From: Holtermannia corniformis
Lineage: Eukaryota; Basidiomycota; Tremellomycetes; Holtermanniales
Length of the DNA: 64,000 nt
Reading direction: 5' to 3'
NCBI GenBank assembly: GCA_001599935.1
Contig: BCIJ01000013.1
Span: 122,050-186,049 of the forward strand
This document shows positions 38,581 to 50,813 of the stretch, piece after piece; position 1 is the first letter of the stretch; each line of letters begins with the position of its first letter. A program made the translations under genes and the position numbers. The notes beneath the pieces were generated by a model that saw nothing but the letters and a program-made list of their open reading frames with translations, was not told the origin of the DNA and made no database searches.

Positions 38581-38696
38581 TGTACACGAGTTGCTGGACA
38601 GGTTTCAAGTGGAGCGCATATTGACACATTTGTGCGGCCATCGCGGGGTGCCAAGCTCCTTGTCCAGTACCGCTCAGCCTCACCACCCAATGCATC

Positions 38697-40491
38697 CTAA
38701 ACACTCTGAACCGTCTCCTGCAGATCCAACACGCCCAAGCGCTCCACCAAATCCAAATCCGACTGGGTATCAGCCAACGACGCGGCCGAGCACAATTCCT
38801 CGCGCTTGAGAACCTTGCGCACGCCGTGGCGCACATCGGCGTCTTTCCCGCCTTGGCCTAGGAACGCCCATTTCGCAGAGAGCTCGGGTGAGAGCTTGCC
38901 TTGGATCAGAGCGAGGATCTCGCGCCCGATGATGGGTGCGAATTTGAATGCGTGGCCTGGGTCGGGATTAGTTCTAGGTGCGGGGTCGGGAGAGACGGAC
39001 CACTGCCGCCGGTGGCCATGACGACGTTTGTGTAGTCCGGGTGGTAGTCGATCAGCCTGGTGCGTCAGCTCAACGCTCAAGAAGGACCACTACACGGACC
39101 AGTCACCGCTCGGGGTATCGCAGTACCAGCACATGCGCGATTGGATAAACGGCTTCTCCCCGAGCTTGGGATACTGCTCTCTGAACCGCTGGCGCAGCAC
39201 CGGCACAATCTCATCCGGGATGAACCCCTGCTCGTACCCCGGGCTAAGCTTGGTGCTTGGGACCGACACCGCTTCGGCGTCATCGTGCACTTTGGTAGGG
39301 TTCATGTAGCCTGCTGCGTGTAGCGCGAGCTTGATGATGCCGTCCGGGTTGGGAGGGAACGAGTAGAAGCCCGTGTCCAGGTTGAAGAGCTGCAGGGTGA
39401 GCATGTGACGGACAGAGTGTGGGACATACGACCGGGACATCCTTGTACTCTTCGACCTCTTCGGGTGTGAGCTGGACCATGGCGACCGTTTGGCTGCATC
39501 GTTAGGTGCTGTCAAGGCGAGCACACGCTCACCCAGTAGCGACCAGCTGCGGCGGCTGAGAACCACCAACGCCTGGTAGTGCGAACAATGCCGGCGTCCT
39601 TCACTCTGTCAGCGTCGCTCACCGCCAGCCGCTGTGACTCACCAAGCGCCAGCGGCGACCACGACGATATCCGCATCGAACCGGTCTCCAGACTTGGTCT
39701 TGACACCGTTGACCGTCACCTCACCCGCCCCGGTCGAACCCTTGATGAGCTCGACGACCTCTTGGTCCGGCAACACCTTGCCTCCGAGCTTCTCAACGCG
39801 CTTGAGACCGACAGCGGTCGCACGACCAGCCTCGGCCCAGCCACCGCACGGGTTACGGTACCCCTTCTTGCCTAGAAACTTGCCAATCTTGTCCGCGTGT
39901 AAAAGAGCCGGGAACGCATCGATGATATCTTGCGGCTTGGTCACTTTGCTCACGGGGATCTCGAGCTCGGTACTGTTGGCGTACGACTTGTTGCAGTAGT
40001 CGTGCCCTGCTTGGTCGGTTTCGTCCGAGACGATGACGAGACCGCATCTGCCGGGTTAGCAGAGCCTGGCAGTGCTCGTGGGACACGGACTCGTGGTACG
40101 TGCCCTCCCACTCGGGCTTCTTCCACATGGTGATCGCATCCCGCGAGAGCTCGGCCGAGTAGAAGTCGGCATAGTCGCCGCCGCGGATGATCTGCAGCGT
40201 GTCAGCTCAGCATACTCGGCGCGATGGCGGCCAACCTTGTTGATGTCTAACACGAGTCAGCTCAGCATATCTCGATGGCGATGAACTCACCGGTCGAAGC
40301 GGCATCAGGCGCGGGGAGAACAGAAGCCTTGTCCAGAATGGTCACCTCGTACCCCCCATCCTCGAGCATCCACAACGCAGTTGACATGCCAAAGATGCCT
40401 AATCGCTCGCTTAGCCCACCGTTCGGACACGCCAAACATACCAACCCGCGCCAATGATCACGACGCGCTCAGTCTTCGGTGCGACAGTCAT
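38697..40491 (-). CDS. Fap2/sarcosine-oxidase-type FAD oxidase
   Basis: FAD-dependent oxidase of the monomeric sarcosine oxidase / fructosyl amino acid oxidase / saccharopine oxidase group. The start at 40491 gives MTVAPKTERVVIIGAG, joined to MFGMSTALWMLEDGGYEV (GxGxFG motif). Further blocks: IIRGGDYADFYSAELS, GYRNPCGGWAEAGRAT, ADIVVVAAGAW, and near the C-terminus FIQSRMCWYCDTPSGDW then LIDYHPDYTN and GGSGHAFKFAPIIGREI. The Cys in MCWYCDT is the usual covalent flavin attachment site in this group. The RMCWYCDT...LIDYHP signature favours fructosyl-amino-acid or saccharopine oxidase activity over D-amino-acid oxidase; the exact substrate is uncertain. About ten introns. Confidence 0.9.
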
Positions 40492-40631
40492 CTTGAAAGT
40501 GTTTGCAAAATCTCCGAGTGCAGCTGGACAAAGAGCAAGAGCGATACGGGACAGAGCAAGGCGATAACATCAGCTAGAGCCCCGACTTTTCGCCTCACGT
40601 GCGGGAGAGCCGGTCAGGCACGGGCGGCAAA

Positions 40632-42987
40632 TCATCGCTTCCTCGTCCTCTCTCGTGTCAACGCCGTCTTGACGGCCGTCAGCGTCGGCTCGAGCGCCTA
40701 CAAGTCGTCAGCGTGCTTGTAAGATGCCAGTACGAGCATACCACTTGAACGCGTCCAGGATCGACACCGTGGCTTGCCGCCGTCTTGACAATCGCATCCA
40801 CTTTGGCCTGCGTCTTGGCCAGGTACGACGCCATCTTTGCCGCCTTTGCTGCCTTTTGAGCTGCCGGGGCAGGGTTCAGCGCACCGAGCTGAGACGGCAG
40901 CACTGCCGTCCAATACTGCCGGAGGAACTCGCACGTCGCATTGTGACAGCTGATCATCTGACTCAAGATGCCGGGTGGGATATTGGCTGCAGGCGGCGTC
41001 GTCAGACTCGCCGTGGGGAGTAGAACGTGACATACTCTGGCTCAGCATGACCGAGTTGGAGAGACGGACCATGCCCTTGATGACGGCCGAAGCGTCCTGG
41101 CTAGCCTTCTTCTGCCGCTCATACTTGTCCCGGGAAGCCGTCGACGAACTCGCACTCGGCTTACGAACCCCGACGCGGCCAAGATCACACGACCACGAGT
41201 CGAACCGCGAGTACTCTGCGGCTGCCAAGTCAACGAGCTCCTGCTGCCATCAGCCCCTCGCTGTCAGCTCGGACTGTAATGCAAACCTCTTCCGTCTTGC
41301 CCTGGACGATCCCACGCTGAGCCGCGTCCTTGCCGCCCTGACCTTCAAAAAAGCTCTGCCGATCTTGCACATTGAGTGGGATCGTTGCATTCTGTGCAGG
41401 ACCATGCAAGTCTTCGAGGTCGATCTCGCCGTACACGTCTGGCGACTGCTGCCATGAGCTACAGGGGCCACTGCATGTTAGCGACGCACATTAATTTTGT
41501 CAACACGAGCACGCTTGGCGCGACTCGACTGCTGCTCGTCTTCGCTATTCAGGCGTCAGTGCCGTCGTCGTACGCCGAAGACTAACCGCCCAGCATGCAA
41601 AAGCCTGTGCGAGTGTTCGTTGAACCGCCTGATGAGCGGCAGCGTTGACCGCTGCTTGCCCGCCTGCATCGTCACGTCGCGATTATTGCCCGTCTGACGG
41701 TGTGAGTTCAAGCCCATGCATCCTACCCGCACCCACCTCGCCATGATCCTCTTCGGTAGCGTCGAGGTCGAGAAAGCGTTCGATATGCTCTGCATGCCGT
41801 GTGCGAGGTTCGAGCCCTGTAACTTGTGTCAGCAACGACTGCAAGCTGACTGTCAAACACACCCCAGTCGGGCTCCTCGAGGTACTGGTCGAATATATCG
41901 TCCTTTCGCTTCGGCACGTCATCGTTGTTCGACGATCTGACCGACGCCCGATGCTGCTCCCACAGCTGCGACTGAAAGTACCGAGTCCAGAACACGGCCT
42001 CTGAGATCTGTGTTCATCAGCCCCAATTTCCACACATGACAGTTGGACATACCGCGGGGACATGCTTTGCCCACGCATCCTGTACGACAGGAAACTCTTC
42101 AAAGATCTCTTTCGTGAGCTCTGTCGAGAGCGTGACGACCTTTTCTTCTGGATCCTTTTGCTTTGTCCCAACGCCCGTGCCGCCCGCACCGTCTTTACCC
42201 TTCTTGCTCTCTGTTGCGAGCCCAAAGCGGTCGTCTAGTAGACGGGAAGGTCGGCCTGGTCGTTGCTCGGATGCCATGCGTTCAGCTTGGATCATGGCCT
42301 ACAACGCTCAGTCTCACTGATACGATCACTAGCATTCGCCGACTAACCTCTCTACCATCCCAAAACTCTTCCTCGGTGATCTGCCTTCCCTTGGTGACCA
42401 ACTCGCGATGCAACACCTTGAGCGTCGGGTTCTTCCTCAGCACACGCTTCCTGAGCTCATGCAGCTCTCGATCTTTACCGTCTTCCGACGCATAGCCTGA
42501 CGCAGGCGATCCATCCCCCGCCTTTCTCTTGATAGCGCTCACGACGGACGCCGCGGTCCCCGACGGCCCAGCGACAGCGTTGGTCGCCACCGACGTAGCA
42601 GCAGCTTTCGCATCGCGATTCTGCTGCAGAGCCGCCGTGAGGCGTTGTTGGACCGCCTGACGATCAGACAGGTGCGTCTCGGGGTGCGTGAACAGGAACG
42701 TGAGGCCTCCGGCCGGCACGTTGTCCATGAAGACAATCTTGAGACTGGTTCGAGGGGATCCAGCTTTGCTCGTGAACAGCGCTGCGCGGGATATCAGTGC
42801 CGCTGCGAGTTTGTGATACAGTAGACTGACTCTCGAGCCGGCTGAGAGCTTGCGTCTGGCGGTTCTGGCGATCCTGTGGATCTTCGGGCAGCCAATTGAC
42901 CGTCGTGCCGGTCAGCACCAGCGTCCCCGGCAGACCCTTGAGTGTCGTCTGGAACCGTAGCGTCGGTAGGTTTGCCGCGTCCGACAT
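40632..42987 (-). CDS. TFB1: TFIIH subunit Tfb1/p62
   Basis: Core TFIIH subunit for RNA polymerase II initiation and nucleotide excision repair. The start at 42987 gives the PH-like domain: LRFQTTLKGLPGTLVLTGT, NWLPEDP, TSLKIVFMDNVPAGG. A BSD-domain block contains ELRKRVLRKNPTLKVLHREL and GRQITEEEFWDGRE, followed by QRPGRPSRLLDDRFG, a Tfb1 hallmark. Then EIFEEFPVVQDAW and FWTRYFQSQLWEQHRASV form the second BSD, followed by KRKDDIFDQYLEEPDWG and FLDLDATEEDHGE. The C-terminal helices (CNEFLRQYW-like and KMASYLAKTQAKVDAIV) end after a short last exon, ALEPTLTAVKTALTRERTRKR. About eight introns. Confidence 0.93.
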
Positions 42988-43165
42988 GATCGTATGATGT
43001 CTTTGAGGTACTGGCGACGTACAGTCGTCAAGATCGATAGCTGTTGAGCCGTCACGCCGTGGGAAAGTGAACAAACGACACATGAGATACATCGTAGACT
43101 CTTCCTCGTCAACTAGACAGCGCAGACCAAGCCAAACTATGTACCAGAGCCCATCGCACCGCCTC

Positions 43166-45850
43166 TCACTTGTATACAGCCTGGCGCGGTCAGCGTGTTG
43201 GGCGTTCAGCAGCGGACACGAAACCAACCTTGATCTGGTCCTCGTAGTGCTTCTCAATCACCTTGCGCTGGAGCTCTGTGTCACGTCAGCGCCGGTCAGA
43301 CGTATCGCACGCTGCGACGTACTCTGTGCAGCCGTCAAGAAGCCACTCTCAGGAGTCCTGCAGAGCCCGTCAGTCGCTTTCCCCTCACGAGACACCCCAC
43401 GTACCACTCATCCGCCGTCAGCACCACGGCCTCGAGCAGTTCCAAGCCCTTGCAGCCCGCCTTCTTGCCCGTCGCGTTCAGCTCGGCCAGCACGGCATCT
43501 ACCAGGGCCGGATCCTGCACGAGGTGCTCCATGTCGTCCGTGTTCTTGATCCCCTTGCTCTTTGCAAAGCTGACCATGTTGACTGGGTGCGGCAGGATGA
43601 TCATCATTGGCTGGTTGTGGTTGGGGTCGGCAATGATGGCACCGTTGGCGACGAGCGGGCACGAGCGGTAGATGCTCTCGAGGTGTTCGATCGCAATGTA
43701 TTCGCCGCCAGCGAGCTGCAGTGTCAGCTTGCGTGACGGAAGGATCGTCAACATACCTTTACGAGGTTCTGTGAGAGCGATCATGATCAGCAAGTAACAC
43801 AGGTGACAGTAAGCTAGTCACCTTTAGGCGACTGCAACGACATCAGCCCAGCTCACGACACGTCCTGCAGCCCACTCACTCGACAATCGACATGGTCCCG
43901 TCCTTGTTCCACTGCCCGACATCGCCAGTCTTGAACCAGCCATCCTCTGTGAACGACTGCGCTAATCAGTATACGATCCCGCTCGCCAAGTCACCACCCA
44001 CATTCTTGTTCTCCTCTGGACGATTCAAGTAGCCCTTTGTCAGACTCGCGCCGCGGACGTAGATCTCGCCTTGGGGCGGCTTGTTGGTCGAGAGGTAGCC
44101 TGCTTCGGGCGCATCGACGAGCTGATGCGTTAGCAGGCGCGCAACGCTGGCCGAGCTGACATACCTTGATCTCCATCGATGGCACAGGTCCGCCCACGAC
44201 GCCATACTGCATCCAGCTCGGGTGTAGGATCGTCGACATGCCAACCGTCTCAGTCAACCCGTAGCCTGTCAAGCCCATCAGAACCCTCGGCAACCGTGAC
44301 AAAGCAACACACCCTGGATCGTCAAGACCAACGCGTTGGTCAAAAACTCTTGGGTCGATTTACTGATGCCGCCTCCGCCATTCAGCACGATACGCAGGCG
44401 ACCACCCGTCTGCGCCTTGACGGCGTTGAAGACGACGGCGTCCGTCAAGCCCGCCACGAGCGGGACGTGGTAGTCGCGTGCAAACTGCTTGGCCTTGAGT
44501 GCAAAGTTGAAAACAGACTTTTTGGCGGCACCGGCGGCGTCGACTTTGGCAACGACGCCTTTACGGATCAGTTCCCAGACGGCGGGGACGCCGACCATGA
44601 TTGACTATGCGGCGCGCGCGTCAGCGATGTCACGACGTACGCGCACACGACACACCGGCTTGAACTCGAGGATATCACCCTTGCACTCGCGCACGCTCGT
44701 CTCGGTCAGCGTCTTGACGCGGCCATAGCCGATCGGGAGGCCGGCAAAGATGAAGGACATTTCGACGACGAATTCAAAAATGTGGGCGAGCGGGAGGAAG
44801 GCGAGGAAGGTGTCGTCGGGAACAAAGTATTCATGCAAGAGACCCCAGACGGAGCCGACGGCCGAGACAATGTTGCGGTGGGTGAGCAGGACGCCCTTGG
44901 GTGTGCCCGCTGTGGTCGGATCAGCAATGTAACGTGAGAGGGCAGGGACGTACTGGAACCACTGGTGTACATGCAGCAGTAGACGTCCTCTGCGTCGGCC
45001 TTGATGCTGTCTACCGGCTTGTCTTGACCGAGCTTCTCGACCTCTTCGAGACTGATGACCTTGATCTGGTCCTGGCCGTCACCACGGATCGTGCGCAGCT
45101 GCTCGAGCAGCTTGTCGTCGGGTTTGCCGTCGTACACGACCAAACGGACCGACGGGCAGTCGCCAACGACCTTGACGAGGGTCGGGAGCAGGTCGGCGTT
45201 TGTCCACATGCTGCGAACCGAGGGTTCGTTGAGCGAGTGCTTGAGGCCCTCTGGACCGAGCGAGTCGTAGGCTGTGCAGATCTTGACGGCCGAGAACGCA
45301 CATGCCTGGGCTAAAAGCTGCCAGTTGAGGCTGTAGCTGTCAGTGAGGGCACAGCAACAGACGATGGACCGACCTGGTCGAGCCATAGATGTTAAAAAAG
45401 GTCTCGTCCTCGCCGCCGACGCCGAGATGCCGCAGGCCACTGCCGACGGCGCGAACGCGGTTCAAGAGCTCGACATAGCTCACCCACTCGAACGCCCCGA
45501 GCTTGAAGTAGCTCCACTTCTTGGTCTGCTTTGTCGGCTTGCCGCCCACGACCTTTGTGACCTCCTTTTCCTCCTCAATCATGCGGACCAGTGGCCTCGC
45601 CGCCAGTGCCCGTTTCGAGCCATGGGTACGAGCGGCATACTGGATGATATCGTGAATCGTGTCTATCCCGTGCGTGGGTTCTACAGCACACTGATCAGCA
45701 AAGAACAGGCCGCACGGGCCCGTCGAACGACGTACGCGTCGTTAGCTCCTTGACGGCGTAGTTGCGCCGGACCCGGGTCTCGCCCTCTGGTTTGGGCAGG
45801 TGGCTGTCGAGCTCCCATGAGGCCGCCTGGTTGTTCTTGCGCGGTGCCAT
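43166..45850 (-). CDS. FAA1: Long-chain fatty acyl-CoA synthetase
   Basis: AMP-forming ligase that activates long-chain fatty acids with ATP and CoA. Visible in order: WSYFKLGAFEWVSYVELLNR; the ATP-binding P-loop (CMYTSGS interrupted by an intron); the linker block FVPDDTFLAFLPLAHIFEF; GRLRIVLNGGGGISKSTQEF; GLTETVGMSTILHPSWMQYG; GEIYVRGASLTKGYLNRPEE; and the TGD motif region followed by AGGEYIAIEHLESIYRSCPLV. The last exons give SGFLTAAQ, KLQRKVIEKHYEDQIK and a final AVYK just before the TGA at 43168-43166. About twelve introns. The start at 45850 gives MAPRKNNQAASWELDSHLPK. FAA1/FAA4 class is inferred; no peroxisomal signal is seen. Confidence 0.93.
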
Positions 45851-46634
45851 GGTGATGCGTTGACTGTCGGTGGCGAGTGAGAGCTGACCCGTCAAAGGGT
45901 ATTCAAGCTCCCGGGGCGGCGTCGGGAATCTCGTGAGCGACGTGGGCGGGGTCAGCAGTGCTCGGCTTGGCGATCACTTGGCGAGCGGCCGTCTCAGTAC
46001 AGAGTGAATCGAGTGTAGTCGTACGAGATGTAAGAGAAGGCGTGTCGTCTCCTCTAGTCACTTTATGCACCGAACCCGTCGGGCGATCAAAGGGGGGACC
46101 CTTGGCCACCGCACGACCCACCGAAACGGTAACCTACCAGTCGCACTGATCGGCCTAGCTGCATCTCATCGTTGCTATGGTGTACAGCACTCTGAGGGTC
46201 TCGACTGACCGCCTTTGAGGGCGCAACCGCTGGTGCCCACTGTTCGGCTGCTCTCATCCTCACCACCACCTCCTTCCCGTCCCCTTTGAAGCCGGGTCCG
46301 GCACATGACTCCCTTTGAAACACTATCAGCTGGTTTAGTGCCGCCCGCAAACGCAATCACCCCGCCAACAGGCAGGAATAGATCCAGGAGTGCCCGAATG
46401 CAGAGTCCAGTGGCAAAGGATGGATCACATTCCAGTGTAGGATGGACTCTTGACAGACGAGAGGATGACCGCTTGCGTGAATGTACAGCACTGAAAACGA
46501 TCAAGCGTCTCAGCTTACCGGTCTCTCGGCGCCTTCCTTTTATCGGCAACCTTTGTCCGCGCGTTTCATGGTCTGAACAAAAGCCAGATCTCACAAACCG
46601 ACAGCGACCGCAATTGGAACGTACAAAGCCACTG
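45851..46634. other. Divergent intergenic region
   Basis: About 780 bp upstream of the acyl-CoA synthetase gene and of a small plus-strand gene. An open frame runs through part of it into the downstream gene but contains no recognisable protein features. No repeat or RNA gene seen. Confidence 0.5.
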
Positions 46635-46994
46635 ATGGACTCTACCTACTTTGCCGACTCGCTCGCTACCAGCACCGACGCCAAAGACCAAGCTGCGTAC
46701 GCCGCGTTCAAAACGGCGCAACAGATCTACCAGTCTTTCATAGACGGCATCAAGCCGCCGCCGCTGTCGGAAGACGACGTCGACCGAGTCAAAGCGTCAA
46801 GCCTCGAGAATGCACGGCTCGCCAAAGCGCACATTGCAACGGCGTGCAAGGACGCCGGCGTGCCGGAACAAGTGACAGCGCGCGTGCGCACTAGTTGGAT
46901 GGAATGGTGGTGGCGCACGCTGTATTTCAAGCTCGTGAAGGTGGGCATCCCTAGTTATGTGGATCCAAACCCGTGGCGGGGCGAAAACTTGTAG
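46635..46994 (+). CDS. Small hypothetical protein, 119 aa
   Basis: Not recognised. Single exon. Residues 1-60 are helical and acidic-to-neutral (AYAAFKTAQQIYQSFIDGI). Residues 60-90 continue as amphipathic helix (LENARLAKAHIATACKDAGV). The C-terminal part has an unusual Trp cluster, WMEWWWRTLYFKLVKVG, and ends DPNPWRGENL. No signal peptide and no clear transmembrane helix, although the Trp cluster could contact a membrane. The frame stays open upstream to 46305, but the ATG at 46635 fits the onset of biased coding sequence best. Confidence 0.6.
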   Translation: MDSTYFADSLATSTDAKDQAAYAAFKTAQQIYQSFIDGIKPPPLSEDDVDRVKASSLENARLAKAHIATACKDAGVPEQVTARVRTSWMEWWWRTLYFKLVKVGIPSYVDPNPWRGENL

Positions 46995-47183
46995 TTGTAG
47001 AAATGAACGACGTGACTGGTACCAAGCAAGCACTATCCTCTCACCACGCGCAGACTTTAACAAAAGTCAGAGTAGTGACAACAAGCGCTAGTCCAGGGGC
47101 ACCCGCTCACCTCTATCGCATCTTCCAATCCCACGATTCACGCTTACGACCATCCGAGCTCGCCCTCCAGACCACAAAGGATC

Positions 47184-47714
47184 ATGTCGAAGCCAGGACT
47201 TGTCACCGCTTCCCGGATCAAGACGTTCATCCGCTCAAGTGGCCAGAGACAGCACCTTTGTCCGGGAATGCGAAGACTGAGACGATGCCGGCAAAGGAGT
47301 CGCCTAGACGTCTCTCCAAAGGAGGTCTCGTGTGCGGCGTTGTCGACCGCACTGCGAGATCTCGGCGCCGTCGAAGAGAACTGGCGCAAGGCAATGCCGG
47401 CGGTCGTGGCCGCTGTTCGGCACCATGAAGTCGCAAAGAGAGATACAGACCCGACGACGATGAACCAGAAAGCGTTGATCTGTACGTCTGTAGAGCCCTG
47501 CACGTAGCGTGCTTACACGCGCCCAGTCGGCTTGGTCCTGGGCACAGTCCTCATCGGTGTGATCGCGGCGTATTTCATACATGTGTGGTGGCAGCGCCGG
47601 CTTGCGGCTCGAATCGCGGATGAAATCGAGCGGAATCGGCCGACTGGGGTCGCCCAGGTCGCTCAGCGAAGAGGACGACCGAGGATCGTGGAGATAGGAA
47701 AAGCGGGCGCATGA
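47184..47714 (+). CDS. Small single-pass membrane protein
   Basis: Not recognised. Exon 1 (47184-47481) and exon 2 (47527-47714) join across a 45-bp GT-AG intron into 161 codons plus stop. The first part is basic, then helical (LSTALRDLGAVEENWRKAMP). The junction leads into a hydrophobic helix, FGLVLGTVLIGVIAAYFIHVWW, followed at once by basic residues (QRRLAARIADEIERNRP), predicting an anchor with the C-terminus in the cytosol by the positive-inside rule. The first 40 residues are of low quality, so the true start may be internal. Its stop lies only 35 bp from the RTF2 stop. Confidence 0.55.
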
Positions 47715-47748
47715 GGATGCATACAACGTATTTGCAAGTGACCAGGAT

Positions 47749-48818
47749 CTATGCTGCGTACTGCAATCATCCTCAGCTCCAAGCCCGAGCATCAACCACC
47801 GACTCACTCTAGTAAACGTCCGTCCGAAAAAGTCTTGCGCTCCGACCGTCTTATCGTTCTCATCCTGCTTCGGCTTGAACATGGCCTTGACGGCATCCGA
47901 CATGCCCTCCATCGCCTTCAACCTCAACTCTTCTTGCTCCTTGAGCTGAGCACGGATACTGGCAGCCATGGACGACGACTGTTCTATCCGTGGTTTCGCA
48001 GCTTTGGTCGCGCCGACCGAGTCTTCGACCGCGTTCTTGCGTTTCTTCGACTTGGATTTCGTCGCCGCCCGTGTAGCCAGTAGGTGTTCCAACAGCAACT
48101 CTTGGTCTGCTGCGGGTGGGTTGAGCGGCTGGACCGACGTCGAAGCGGTTGGATCAAAGCTCTTGCCGCAGTTTGGGCACGGGACCTCTTCGCCTGGACT
48201 ACTAGCCGCAGGTATCGATCCCGAGTTCTTGAGCGCCTCAACAGGCCCCTTTGTCAAGTTGGCGACGACGGCACGAAGTCCCTGTTCGGAGAACACGCAG
48301 CCGCAGCCACGGAGCGCAATAAACGGCTGGGTGCCAGCCATCTCCTTTTGCGATAGCGGGCAGACGAACGGCGCTCTAGACGGCGTTGCAAACTCGGACG
48401 AGTGGGATGTGACGGATTTGGCGGATTTGTCGAGCCCAGGGTTGGGGGTAAGTTTCAGTGTCAAGAGGTCCTGACGCATGTCAGCAAGAAAACACGGGCG
48501 GATACGCTTGACAAGCACACCTTGACGCCCTTGAGGTAGCCGCAGATGTGATCGCCGTCGCCATAACTCGTGCGATCGAGGAAATACTCAATCACGGCCT
48601 CCTTGTTGTACAGCTTTCCAAGCTGGTCCGTCACGACTGGCTCAGACAGGGGGTTCTGCACCGTCAGTCCCGCCGCTGTCAAGAAGGGCAGCACACACCT
48701 TGCTGAGTGCGCAAAAGAACCAGAGCGCGCGCAGCAGGTTCTTGTCCGTGACTTCTGCCTTGGCCTTTGTCTTGACGAGATCATTCCGATCCGGGATCGA
48801 GCCTCCGTCTGCTCCCAT
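47749..48818 (-). CDS. RTF2: Replication termination factor 2 homologue
   Basis: Rtf2 family protein with two degenerate RING/U-box-like modules, acting at stalled replication forks and, in some fungi, in splicing. The start gives MGADGGSIPDRNDLVKTK, the family N-terminus. The first module, CALSKNPLSEPVVTDQLGK, continues LYNKEAVIEYFL. The second module has FVCPLSQKEMAG, ALRGCGCVFSEQGL and PCPNCGKSF. A Lys-rich segment (TKSKSKKRKNAVED) follows. The last intron joins FFGRTFTR to YAA and a stop, reproducing the conserved TFTRYA end. Three short introns. Convergent with the small membrane protein gene. Confidence 0.93.
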
Positions 48819-49042
48819 TGCTAGATGTCACTAGGTGCAATCGATAGTGCAAGTCGACAGACAGCAAGTGGGTGGCAACTCGTGGGGTTCGGCGTTTCGG
48901 CGATACATCCGTGCGAGACGGGGTTTGGCAGTCGACTTGTTCTTGGCACGCTTCATATCATCTCGCTGTTGATTTCACTATTTACTTGTCCAGAACCAGC
49001 CTCGTGTATGTCATACAATCATCCCTCGGTGCCATCATCAGC

Positions 49043-50813
49043 TCAAAGCTCCTCGTTGCGACGCGTGTGGTCGGTCGTGTGACCAAAGTGGGCGCTGTTG
49101 TTGTGGTCGAGTGCTCCCGTCGGGTGAGCTGGTGTGCGTCAGTGATGGCCGTATGGCACGATCAACACTCACTGCCTGTTCCACTAGTCGAGATCGCACC
49201 GCCCGTGAGACCGGTCCCGGCAGCACCCGCACCCGTCACGCCAGTCCCGACGCTAGCGCCCGACGGCTCGACGCCGTGCGCGCCGTGCGCACCATGAGCC
49301 GTCGTCGAGTCGTGCTTGTCGGCGCCGACGGCGTGCTTGACCTTCTCCACAAGCCCGGGCTTGTGAGCGCCATCGTGCGTGTGGTCGTGCGAGGACGCAA
49401 GGTCAGCGCCGGTCGCGCCGGTCGTGCGCCCAGTTGTGTCATCGTACCCGGCACCGGTACGAGCATTGTGACCGCCAGTCAAACCAGTCTTGGACGGCGC
49501 ATTGTCGTATTCCGACCGGTTGTTGTCAGCGACAAGGTTGGTCGCGACCGATTGGTTGCCCGTCGTGCCGTGGTGCGACGAGTGCTCGTGTGCTGCGGCA
49601 CCTGCAAGACCGGCAGCGCCGACACCAGCACCCGTGTGGTGGCCGTGACCGTGTTGGCCAGTCAACCCAGTGTTGGAGCTGTCAACACCGCGGTCGCCAG
49701 TCAAACCGGTAGCGCCGGTGCCGGAGTGTCCGTGCTGGCCGGTCAACCCTGTGGTCGCACCAGTGTGGGTCCCGTGGTGACCGCCCGTCAACGCATTCTC
49801 GGCCTTGTCAAAGATCCCACCATGCTTGTTGTAAGCGTGCGTCTCGATGTCCTGTCCGGTGCCTACACCCACACTGTCAGCTCTGGATTCTGAAGAAGGC
49901 TCTATTAGACTTACGCTCGCCCTGGTAGCCGCTGCCGATCGAGTGGAGCTGAGCGCCACCGATACCGGTGTTGCCGCCGGCGTAGGTCTCGCCGTGCGTG
50001 TGGTGCGAGCCAGTGAGACCAGCGCCGGTGCCGGTAGACTGCTCGCCGGTCAGACCGTGCGAGTGAGTGTGCGAGTGGTCACCAGTCAGGCCGGTCCGAG
50101 TGTGTTCACCAGTCAAGCCGGTACCGGTACCCGTGTGCGAGTGCGAGTGGCTACCGGTGGTAGCAGCGGCAACGCCCCCAGCGACAGCGCCGGCACCCGT
50201 GCCAGTCCCCTGGTGGTGGTCATGTCCAGGCTTGATGTCGCGCTCGGCCGTCGCCGTGCCCGTTCTGAGCTCATCCTTGAGCCCACCGGTGCGCTGTTGA
50301 TCACCCGTCAAACCGGTCCCAGCGTCGCCAGTGAGACCGTTGCCCGACGTGCCGGTAATGTTGTGACGGTTGTTGTCACCCGTAGTGTGCTCGCCGGACA
50401 CGGCGTTCTTGAGCTTCTCGGTCGTGCTGGTGCCCGCGTGGGCGTGACCGGTGCGGTCAGTGGTCAAGCCGTGCGTGGCCTGGTTGCCGGTGACGAGGTC
50501 ACCGGTCTTGCCACCAAACGTCCCCTCGCCGCGGTCGTTACCTGGCAGGGCGCTACCGCTGGTGTGGCCTAGGCCGGTCCCGCTCGAGTGGGAAGGGTCG
50601 ATCCCTGTCGTGTTGCCCGTGGTGTGGGTACCAGTCTGCGCCTGTAAGCAAGGCCAGTGTCAGCACGAGGATTGCAACACCCGTACATCCGATCACATAC
50701 ACTAGTTGCGGTCTCCTCGGTGTGGCCAGTCAAGGCGTTCTTAACAGTGTCTACAATCTGCCAGGCCAACGTCAGCACCCGCACGCTCACCGCACGACGT
50801 CACTCACGCCCAT
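49043..50813 (-). CDS. Gly/Thr/His-rich hydrophilin with GLTG repeats
   Basis: No named domain; it looks like a stress-type hydrophilin or LEA/dehydrin-like protein. Tiny first exon (MG), then VDTVKNALTGHTEETAT. The body is almost entirely Gly, Thr, His, Ser, Ala and Asp with no hydrophobic core. The tetrapeptide GLTG recurs at least 11 times, usually as TGLTG followed by D, E, Q or G and then H. Short amphipathic Lys segments punctuate it: VDTVKNALTG, EKLKNAVSG, DKAENALTG, VEKVKHAVGADKHDS, reminiscent of dehydrin K-segments. Three or four introns; the last exon adds a His-rich tail ending HTRRNEEL. No signal peptide. A role in desiccation or metal binding is inference from composition. Confidence 0.8.

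Noticed and set aside
41800..41830. tRNA B-box-like string GGTTCGAGCCC
   Set aside because: Lies within a TFB1 exon; no matching A-box or cloverleaf, and the coding sequence explains it.
49111..50572. Two long plus-strand frames of 260 and 241 codons
   Set aside because: Antisense to the GLTG-repeat gene. Repetitive GC-rich codons keep the opposite frames open.
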